10,202 nucleotides of DNA, taken from assembly GCA_013696595.1 (NCBI GenBank), contig JACCYG010000269.1, positions 1-10,202 of the forward strand, given 5' to 3'. Below the pieces are notes generated by a model. The model was not told the DNA's origin. It ran no database searches and was given only the letters and a program-made list of their open reading frames with translations. Of this stretch, positions 1-5,362 are shown piece by piece. The DNA is from Actinomycetota bacterium. GTDB lineage: Bacteria; Actinomycetota; Thermoleophilia; Gaiellales; Gaiellaceae. Positions within the stretch are counted from its first letter, which is position 1, and the number at the start of each line of letters is the position of its first letter. Position numbers and translations under genes: made by a program.

Positions 1-1646
1 GGCGTGTAGTCGGTCGTAAAGAAACGGTCGCTCTTGAGACGCCGCGATGCCATGAGGATGAAGTTGCGAAACGCGGTGTCGCTGAAGCCGAATCCCTTCG
101 GCAGCGGCTCGGCGTAGAGGCCGACCATGAGGTCGACCCGATCGACGTCTCCGTAAACGCGCCGGAGCTCCTCCGCCCACGTCGAGTTGTCCGTCAGTTG
201 CTCGAACGACTTGGCGGGCTTGACGCCGAGGAACTCCCGGAATGCGTTGTAGCGCGGGACGCCCCGCTCGCGCACTCGCATGATGTCGGTCGCCGCCAGG
301 TCGATGGTAGTCCCGTCCGCCCGCTCGAAGTGCTGGAGGAAGCGCGGGTAGTTGTGCAGCGTGATCGCGCCCGGGTGAGCGATCCCCAGCGAGTAGGCGG
401 CGGTCGCCACGCCCATGTCCTCGAGGAGGCCGCGCGTGCTCAAGACTCCGACCTCCGGGAAGGTCAGCTTCTGCAGCACCTCGTCATTTTCGAGCGACCG
501 AAAGGTGAATTCGTCCGGAAGGAGCGGATGCATGCGGTAGACGGCGACGAACTCCTCGGTGAGCGAGTACGGAACACCGTGGTGATGGGTCGGTGAGCCG
601 GGGATGCCGCTCAGCACTTCGCTCGAGCCGAGGCGCCCGAAACGCTTCCGAAACCGTTCGCCGACGAGCCCCCACCAGTTGGCTTGCATGGCGTAACGGG
701 TGGTCGGGTGCGCGATGATCGCGGGCGTCCATTCGACCGTGTGGATCTTCGCCATGAGCGCCGCGTTGACCAGGCGCGCGTGGGAGAAGAGCTCGTCGTC
801 CGACCAGGTCGGATACTCGGCCTTGAGCGTGTCGCAGATCGCGTTGTGCTCGAGCGAGAAAAGCGTATGAAGGACCCCGAGGCCGATCCAGAAGTTGCCC
901 CCGACGTCAGAGAGGTCGAGGCCCTCCTCGAGGTCCCGGGGAAGGAGGCCGTACGAGTCGATCCTGAGCTTGCCGTCCTCGCGGGCGCGCAGCGCGTCCG
1001 TGAACTCCGGCCGCGAACCGTAGATCTGCGACCCGTCCCACCAATGGCTGTCGGCCGTGACGAACGTGGGCGGAGACCCGTTCTCCGTTTGCGTGGGGTC
1101 GCGCCGCGTACGAGGGATGCGCATTGGCCGCTCCCGCCAAGGATCGTCGTCGGCGAGCTCGACCTTCCACGGATTCTCCGCCTCGCCCTTGCCGTGGCTG
1201 AACCAGTCGTGCACCTCGAACTGGAGCCAGGTCGCCGCGAGCACGTTGAGCGTGGTCGCCGGGATGAAGGTGTCGCGGGTCAGAAGCTCGCGACTGACGA
1301 GCCGAGGGTTCGGCTCAAGGATCTCGGGCAGCTGCTCGGGCCAGGTCTGGTCTACCGGCACGTTGCGCCCGAATCGGCTGCCGATGCTGCCCATGAGCGG
1401 CTGCCCGAGGTCGTTGAGCGTCCCGTCGATCGTCCGCGTCGACGTCCACACAGGGTCCGCGGCCCTCAGCAAAAGCTCGTCCGGAGCCGTGGGGAGGCCG
1501 GTGTCGTGGAGGTTGCGTTCGCGCAGACGGGTGCGGAGGCCCATGAGCGTGAGAATGCCGAGCGGGCGTGGGAGGCGATGCCACCCCACCGAGCGATCGA
1601 CGGCGTGAGCACTGGTGGCCAGGAGCTTGGAGAAGAGCGATGGCAA
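1..1646 (-). CDS. Fatty-acid alpha-dioxygenase-like haem peroxidase (3' end missing)
   Basis: This is the animal haem peroxidase / cyclooxygenase fold, closest by motif to plant alpha-dioxygenases (PIOX). That family inserts O2 at the alpha carbon of fatty acids to give 2-hydroperoxides, which decay to shortened aldehydes. About 548 codons are visible. The family is usually somewhat over 600 residues, so only the C-terminal tail is lost. Visible landmarks are an amphipathic N-terminus with VGWHRLPRPLG (about residues 20-30), the distal haem region TWLQFEVHDWFSHG with His146, a Ca-site-like stretch WWDGSQIYGS (202-211), LHTLFSLEHNAIC (259-271), KIHTVEWTPA (300-309), and the radical/proximal pair VYRMHPLLPDEF with Tyr370 and His373. 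All catalytic residues appear intact. The start is TTG at 1646-1644, chosen because AAAGGAG lies 7 bases upstream and the family N-terminus begins there; the first ATG in frame would cut off the conserved N-terminal segment. It is divergent from the amidase-caspase-lipase genes. The exact substrate is inference. Confidence 0.9.
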   Translation of the reverse strand, partial: MPSLFSKLLATSAHAVDRSVGWHRLPRPLGILTLMGLRTRLRERNLHDTGLPTAPDELLLRAADPVWTSTRTIDGTLNDLGQPLMGSIGSRFGRNVPVDQTWPEQLPEILEPNPRLVSRELLTRDTFIPATTLNVLAATWLQFEVHDWFSHGKGEAENPWKVELADDDPWRERPMRIPRTRRDPTQTENGSPPTFVTADSHWWDGSQIYGSRPEFTDALRAREDGKLRIDSYGLLPRDLEEGLDLSDVGGNFWIGLGVLHTLFSLEHNAICDTLKAEYPTWSDDELFSHARLVNAALMAKIHTVEWTPAIIAHPTTRYAMQANWWGLVGERFRKRFGRLGSSEVLSGIPGSPTHHHGVPYSLTEEFVAVYRMHPLLPDEFTFRSLENDEVLQKLTFPEVGVLSTRGLLEDMGVATAAYSLGIAHPGAITLHNYPRFLQHFERADGTTIDLAATDIMRVRERGVPRYNAFREFLGVKPAKSFEQLTDNSTWAEELRRVYGDVDRVDLMVGLYAEPLPKGFGFSDTAFRNFILMASRRLKSDRFFTTDYT

Positions 1647-1653
1647 GCGGCGA

Positions 1654-1660
1654 CTCCTTT
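1654..1660 (-). promoter_or_regulatory. Ribosome binding site fixing the TTG start of the dioxygenase
   Basis: The minus strand reads AAAGGAG, followed by a 7-base spacer and TTG at 1646-1644. The reading frame stays open further upstream, so this site decides the start. The protein beginning here (LPSLFSKLL...) matches the expected N-terminal helix of the family. Confidence 0.7.
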
Positions 1661-1763
1661 CAAGTCCCCCGAACCAGCCCTCCTCGCCGCTCCGCGGCGT
1701 GCGCGGCGGCGCCGTTGCTAGGCCCTGCAACTGCGCCGGAGTGGGCACCGTGTGTGAAGGGCC

Positions 1764-1792
1764 ATGAAAGCACTGGCGCCCGCCGGCGTCAA
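1764..1792 (-). promoter_or_regulatory. Candidate promoter for the dioxygenase
   Basis: On the minus strand TTGACG (1792-1787) is followed by a 17-base spacer ending in TGC and then TTTCAT (1769-1764). This is a good -35, an extended -10 TGN, and a -10 with four of six consensus bases but without the usual A at position 2. It would give a leader of roughly 110 bases. It is a motif match only. Confidence 0.35.
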
Positions 1793-1808
1793 TCGGCTCG
1801 GAAACCGC

Positions 1809-1837
1809 TTGACACCCGTCCCGGACCGTGCGAGCCT
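1809..1837 (+). promoter_or_regulatory. Candidate promoter for the amidase-caspase-lipase run
   Basis: A perfect TTGACA (1809-1814) is followed by 17 bases ending in TGC and then GAGCCT (1832-1837). The -35 and extended -10 are good but the -10 hexamer is poor. The spacing and TGN-GAGC-T pattern recur at 7808-7836. The predicted start would be near 1844, leaving a leader of about 130 bases before the ATG at 1976. Confidence 0.4.
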
Positions 1838-1845
1838 CAAATCGA

Positions 1846-1855
1846 GAAACGTTTC
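1846..1855. promoter_or_regulatory. Perfect palindrome GAAACGTTTC, candidate repressor operator
   Basis: The core fits the AANCGNTT pattern common to LacI/GalR-family operators. It sits at the start site predicted from the 1809-1837 promoter, where a bound repressor would block transcription. A weaker AANCGNTT match, AACCGCTT, lies at 1803-1810, overlapping the -35 and 44 bases away centre to centre. No LacI-type regulator is encoded in the window, so the assignment rests on pattern and position alone. Confidence 0.35.
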
Positions 1856-1975
1856 CAAGACGTCTGCGGCAGCCTCACCGGTCAACGTGCGACTGCAGAC
1901 CGTGCCCGCTCTAGCCCGATTACCCCTTCACCACCGGCCCATCCGTGTCCTGGACTTTCGAACGCGAGGAGAGCT

Positions 1976-3040
1976 ATGAGCGACCAGGAGCGTGGGTGTC
2001 TCTACGACGGTAGCGCGGAGGTCAAGACCTTCGACGCCGAGGAGCTGAAGCAGGTCAAGGCAGCCATCCCGCCCGCAACCAAAGGCGCCGGCCCGACCGT
2101 CATCACGCGGATCCGGAGCGCGAACTTCGGGGCCAACAAGATGTCCGCTCCGTTCGGGATCGTGCTGCACCACACCGGCGGCCATTTTGAGAGCGACCTG
2201 GCCATCCTGACCAAGAAGGGCACGGGCGTCTCGGCCAACGACCTCATCGACAAGCAGGGCAGGATCTTCGAGCTCTGTGAGCTGCCCAAGCGCGCCTGGC
2301 ATGCCGGCAAAGCGAGCCTGCACGGGATCACGGACTGGAACACGCACGGCTGGGGCATCGAGATCGAGAATCTCGGCACCGGCAGCGACCCCTATCCCCC
2401 GCGGCAGATCGACGCGGTCGTCTGGCGCTGCCGCGAGCGCAGGCGCCGGCTCGGCATCACCGAAAAGAAGATGCTGACGCGGCATCGTGACATCTGCATG
2501 CCGAGGGGCCGAAAACCCGACACCTCGGACAACTTTCCATTCCAGGAGATCCGTCGGCGTGTGTTCGCGAAGACGGATCCGACGGACGACGGCGTCGTCG
2601 GAGGGGAGCTCAAGATGGAGAAGTACAACATCGCCGGCCTCGATCGGGACAGCGCACTGATCGCGACTGTGTTCGCGGGCGCCCTGCGCGCGGAACGCGT
2701 CAAGGCGATGGCGATCCACAGCAAGCCCAACGTGCATACGGCGGCCGCCGCCGCTTCGGGGGCGCCCTTCCGGAAGGGGCCGAGGCTGGTGGCGATCGGA
2801 AGCGAGGCCGCCGATGCGGTCACGAAGGCGGGACACAAGCTGGGCACCGAGGACAAGAGCGATTTGTTCGGCGCGGTCGGCCGCGGAGACGGAGACGCGC
2901 TCGTCAAGGACACGCTCACGAAGGCCGAGAGCCTCCTCGTCCAGATCTGCGAGGTGGAGAAGAAGAATCCGGCGCGGGCGAAAGAGCGCTTCCAGAGCGC
3001 TCTGGTCGCCCTCGCACCCGGCCTCCAGGGCAAGGCCTAG
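1976..3040 (+). CDS. N-acetylmuramoyl-L-alanine amidase (Amidase_2/PGRP fold) with unknown C-terminal domain
   Basis: The product has 354 residues. The N-terminal half (about 40-198) is an Amidase_2 domain that should cut the bond between N-acetylmuramic acid and L-alanine in peptidoglycan. The zinc ligands are His65 in IVLHHTGG, His170 in LTRHRDIC and Asp182 in RKPD; Glu129 in GWGIEIEN fits the conserved catalytic-side glutamate. LIDKQGRIFEL and AWHAGKAS are typical of the fold. The segment before LID reads VSAND, without the usual tyrosine. A polar linker (about 199-215) leads to residues 216-350, an alanine-rich, probably helical region (MAIHSKPNVHTAAAAA; RLVAIGSEAADAV) that I do not recognise. 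No signal peptide or membrane segment is visible, unlike secreted autolysins but like phage endolysins and cytosolic AmpD. The ATG at 1976 is preceded by GAGGAGAG. The reading frame is open upstream to 1568, but that part is intergenic in character. A 54-base gap leads to the metacaspase. Confidence 0.88.
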   Translation: MSDQERGCLYDGSAEVKTFDAEELKQVKAAIPPATKGAGPTVITRIRSANFGANKMSAPFGIVLHHTGGHFESDLAILTKKGTGVSANDLIDKQGRIFELCELPKRAWHAGKASLHGITDWNTHGWGIEIENLGTGSDPYPPRQIDAVVWRCRERRRRLGITEKKMLTRHRDICMPRGRKPDTSDNFPFQEIRRRVFAKTDPTDDGVVGGELKMEKYNIAGLDRDSALIATVFAGALRAERVKAMAIHSKPNVHTAAAAASGAPFRKGPRLVAIGSEAADAVTKAGHKLGTEDKSDLFGAVGRGDGDALVKDTLTKAESLLVQICEVEKKNPARAKERFQSALVALAPGLQGKA

Positions 3041-3080
3041 TGCTCACTCTCAGGCGCAGGACGAATGCGCCGAGCAGACG

Positions 3081-3088
3081 AAGGGAGG
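3081..3088 (+). promoter_or_regulatory. Ribosome binding site fixing the GTG start of the metacaspase
   Basis: AAGGGAGG lies 6 bases before GTG at 3095. An in-frame ATG at 3065 has no comparable site and would add ten residues (MRRADEGRHE) ahead of the beta strand KGISIHIGLN that normally opens this fold. Confidence 0.65.
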
Positions 3089-3094
3089 CATGAG

Positions 3095-3934
3095 GTGGCG
3101 AAGGGCATCTCGATTCACATCGGGCTGAACACGGTCGATCCAGCCCACTACAACGGCTGGGACGGGCAGCTGCAGGCCTGTGAGTTCGACGCGAACGACA
3201 TGAAGAAGATCGCGGAGGCCAAGGGCTTCGATTCGACGATCATGCTGTCTAAGCAGGCGACAGCGGAGGCCGTCTCCGAGGCGATCGAGAAGGCCTCGGG
3301 GCAGCTCGCCACTGGGGACCTGCTCTTCCTCACCTACTCGGGCCACGGCGGCCAGGTGCCGGATACCAACAGCGACGAGAAGGGCGATTCGACCGACGAG
3401 ACGTGGGTGCTCTACGACCGCCAGCTGGTCGACGACGAGCTCTACGCCCTTTGGGCGAAATTCGAGCCGGGCGTCCGCATCTTCGTGCTCTCGGACAGCT
3501 GCCACAGCGGCTCGGTCACGAGGGACCTCTTCGACGCGCTCGTCCCCCAGATCGTCGAGAAAGGCATGATCGACACCCAGAAGCCGCGGACGAAGGAACT
3601 GCCGCGGGAAGTCGAGGACGCGACCTACCGCGCCAACGCAGATCTCTACAAGCAGATCCAGTCTGCGCACGGGAGCGGCGAGGACGTCGACGTGCGCGCG
3701 AGCATCATCCTCATCTCGGGGTGCCAGGACAATCAGCTTTCGCTCGACGGAGACCGAAACGGGCTCTTCACGCAGACGCTGCTCGGAGTCTGGGACGACG
3801 GCAGCTGGGAAGGCGGCCACCGCAAGTTCTGGAAGACGATCGGCTCCCAGATGCCGCCGACGCAGAGCCCGAACTACTTCCGCACGGGCGTCCCCGATCC
3901 AAAGTTCAGGCGGCAGACGCCGCTGACGATCTGA
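3095..3934 (+). CDS. Metacaspase-type caspase-like cysteine protease
   Basis: This 279-residue protein is essentially a single Peptidase_C14 caspase-like domain. Visible order: first strand KGISIHIGLNTVDPAHY, an N-terminal helix region (CEFDANDMKKIAEAKGF), strand plus catalytic histidine LLFLTYSGHGGQ (His84), and strand plus nucleophile RIFVLSDSCHSGS (Cys136). The DSCHSG form with an acid two residues before the cysteine is that of metacaspases, which usually cleave after Arg or Lys; that specificity is inferred here. The insert between about residues 140 and 210 contains basic stretches (QKPRTKELPREVEDATYR) that could be a self-processing loop. LISGCQDNQLSLDGDRNGLFT (about 207-227) fits the strand and helix after the active site. 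No signal peptide, membrane segment or extra domain is seen, so it is probably cytosolic. It lies 27 bases upstream of the lipase. The start is GTG; ATG at 3065 is the alternative. Confidence 0.88.
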   Translation: MAKGISIHIGLNTVDPAHYNGWDGQLQACEFDANDMKKIAEAKGFDSTIMLSKQATAEAVSEAIEKASGQLATGDLLFLTYSGHGGQVPDTNSDEKGDSTDETWVLYDRQLVDDELYALWAKFEPGVRIFVLSDSCHSGSVTRDLFDALVPQIVEKGMIDTQKPRTKELPREVEDATYRANADLYKQIQSAHGSGEDVDVRASIILISGCQDNQLSLDGDRNGLFTQTLLGVWDDGSWEGGHRKFWKTIGSQMPPTQSPNYFRTGVPDPKFRRQTPLTI

Positions 3935-3961
3935 CCGTCGAAGCGTGAGAGGGCGACGCTG

Positions 3962-5362
3962 ATGGCGAAGAAGGCGATGCGGGACGTCGTGGTGGTGCTG
4001 CCCGGCATCACTGGGAGCGTCCTCCAGAAGGACGGCAAGGACGTGTGGAACGTCACCGGCGGATCGGTGCTCCGCGCGCTCCTGAGCCTGGGGCAGAACG
4101 TGAAGGACCTGGCGCTCACCGATGATCCGCCGGACGTCGACGACCTCGGCGACGGAGTGACAGCGCCCAAGGTCATGCGCGACATCCACCTCATCCCCGG
4201 CCTCTGGAAGATCGACGGGTACTCGAAGACGCTGACCTTCATCACGGACACCTTCGACGTTGTGCCCGGCGAGAACTTCTTCGAATTCCCCTACGACTGG
4301 CGGCGGGACAACCGTGTCGCCGCCCGCAAGCTGGCGAAGGACGCGCAGGGTTGGCTCGCCTCCTGGCGCGAGAAATCGGGAGCGGCCGACGCGAAGCTCA
4401 TCCTCGTGGGACACTCGATGGGCGGAGTTATCTCCCGGTACTACCTGGAGTGCCTCGACGGCTGGCGCGACACGCGCGTGCTCGTGACGTTCGGGACGCC
4501 CTACAGCGGCTCGATGAACGCGGTCGGAACGCTCGTCAACGGCCTGAAGAAGAAGATCGGTCCGGTCGGGGTCGACCTCTCCGAGCTCGTCCGCTCGCTG
4601 ACGGCGATCTACCAGCTCCTCCCCACCTACGCCTGCTACGACGGCGGCGACGGCAAGCTCGTCGGCGTCAGCGAGGCGACGATCCCGCACATCGACCGGC
4701 AAAAGGCGAAAGCGGCCGGCGAGTTCCACGACGAGATCCGGAGCGCCGTGACCGCACACGAGCAGGACGACGAGTACCGTGAGAACCGCTACGACATCCG
4801 TCCAGTGGTCGGCATCCTGCAGCCGACGTTCCAGTCCGCCCGGGCGGCGGGAGACGGCGTCTCGCTGCTGAGCTCCTACGACGGAGACGACCAGGGCGGC
4901 GACGGCACGGTACCGCGCGTCTCGGCCACGCCGTTCGAGCTCGAGAGGGAGGCGAACGCGATGTTCGCGTCCGAGCGCCATGCCTCGCTGCAGAACGAGG
5001 ACGCTGTCCTCGTGCAGCTGCGCGGCGTCATGAGCGGTCTCGACATCGACTTCCCGAGCTTCCGCGACGCCTTCCCCACGATCGGGCTCGGCCTCGAGCT
5101 CGACGACGTCTACCAAACGGGTGAGCCGGTGCAGGTTCGCGTGCGCCCCGAGGAGGAGCCCGCCGAGTCCCTCCTCGTCCAGGTCTTCGACGCCGAGACC
5201 GACCAGGAGGTGGCGCGTGAGACAATGCGCCCGGCCGAGGACGGGTGGCATGAGGCGGAGCTACGGCCGCTCCAGGAAGGCGCCTACCGCCTGACGGCTT
5301 TCGGCAGCGGACGGGTCGAGCCCGTCACCGACATCTTCGTGGTGCTCGCCGAAGACGAATGA
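3962..5362 (+). CDS. LCAT-family alpha/beta-hydrolase (lipase/acyltransferase-like) with C-terminal beta domain
   Basis: The product has 466 residues. The family (lecithin:cholesterol acyltransferase, PDAT and bacterial relatives) cleaves or transfers acyl chains of glycerolipids. Visible features are the opening strand and oxyanion loop VVVVLPGITGS (9-19), the family-typical EFPYDWRRDN (108-117), the nucleophile elbow LVGHSMGG with Ser152, GDGTVPR with Asp314, and ASERHASL with His340, giving a complete Ser-Asp-His triad. Residues about 373-462 form a separate beta-strand-rich extension (GEPVQVRVRPEEE; LLVQVFDAETDQEVARE; GAYRLTAFGSGRVEPVTDIF) resembling an Ig-like or macroglobulin-like sandwich. 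No signal peptide or membrane anchor is seen, so it would meet the inner face of the membrane. GAGAGGG lies 8 bases before the ATG. Its stop overlaps the next start (ATGA), so the two are probably translationally coupled. Lipid hydrolase activity is well supported by family; whether it acts as lipase, phospholipase or transferase is open. Confidence 0.88.
   Translation: MAKKAMRDVVVVLPGITGSVLQKDGKDVWNVTGGSVLRALLSLGQNVKDLALTDDPPDVDDLGDGVTAPKVMRDIHLIPGLWKIDGYSKTLTFITDTFDVVPGENFFEFPYDWRRDNRVAARKLAKDAQGWLASWREKSGAADAKLILVGHSMGGVISRYYLECLDGWRDTRVLVTFGTPYSGSMNAVGTLVNGLKKKIGPVGVDLSELVRSLTAIYQLLPTYACYDGGDGKLVGVSEATIPHIDRQKAKAAGEFHDEIRSAVTAHEQDDEYRENRYDIRPVVGILQPTFQSARAAGDGVSLLSSYDGDDQGGDGTVPRVSATPFELEREANAMFASERHASLQNEDAVLVQLRGVMSGLDIDFPSFRDAFPTIGLGLELDDVYQTGEPVQVRVRPEEEPAESLLVQVFDAETDQEVARETMRPAEDGWHEAELRPLQEGAYRLTAFGSGRVEPVTDIFVVLAEDE

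Larger units (their letters stand above)
1647..1975. other. Divergent intergenic region
   Basis: This 329-base spacer separates the minus-strand dioxygenase from the plus-strand amidase. No convincing gene is seen; short open frames here have arginine/proline/alanine-rich translations and no domain. It holds candidate promoters on both strands, a perfect 10-base palindrome at 1846-1855, and a small GC hairpin (CGCCGC-TCC-GCGGCG, 1685-1699) that would lie in the dioxygenase leader RNA. Its size and content suit a shared regulatory region. Confidence 0.7.

Noticed and set aside
684..1721. Plus-strand open frame of 345 codons opposite the dioxygenase
   Set aside because: The minus strand carries a continuous haem peroxidase sequence with catalytic Tyr and His residues; this frame is its shadow, with Arg/Val/Glu-rich translation.
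1568..1975. N-terminal extension of the amidase frame
   Set aside because: It overlaps the start of the divergent dioxygenase and the regulatory spacer, its translation is Ala/Pro/Arg-rich, and ATG at 1976 has a ribosome binding site.
1928..2836. Minus-strand open frame of 302 codons opposite the amidase
   Set aside because: The opposite strand has intact zinc-ligand motifs; this translation has no domain and is Arg/Asp/Val-rich.
3065..3094. ATG start for the metacaspase, ten codons upstream of the chosen GTG
   Set aside because: No ribosome binding site precedes it, while AAGGGAGG lies at proper spacing before GTG at 3095.
3050..5251. Long minus-strand open frame of 733 codons opposite the metacaspase and lipase
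   Set aside because: It runs antisense to two genes with intact catalytic motifs and its translation is rich in Arg, Val, Asp and Leu with no domain; long antisense frames are expected at this GC content.
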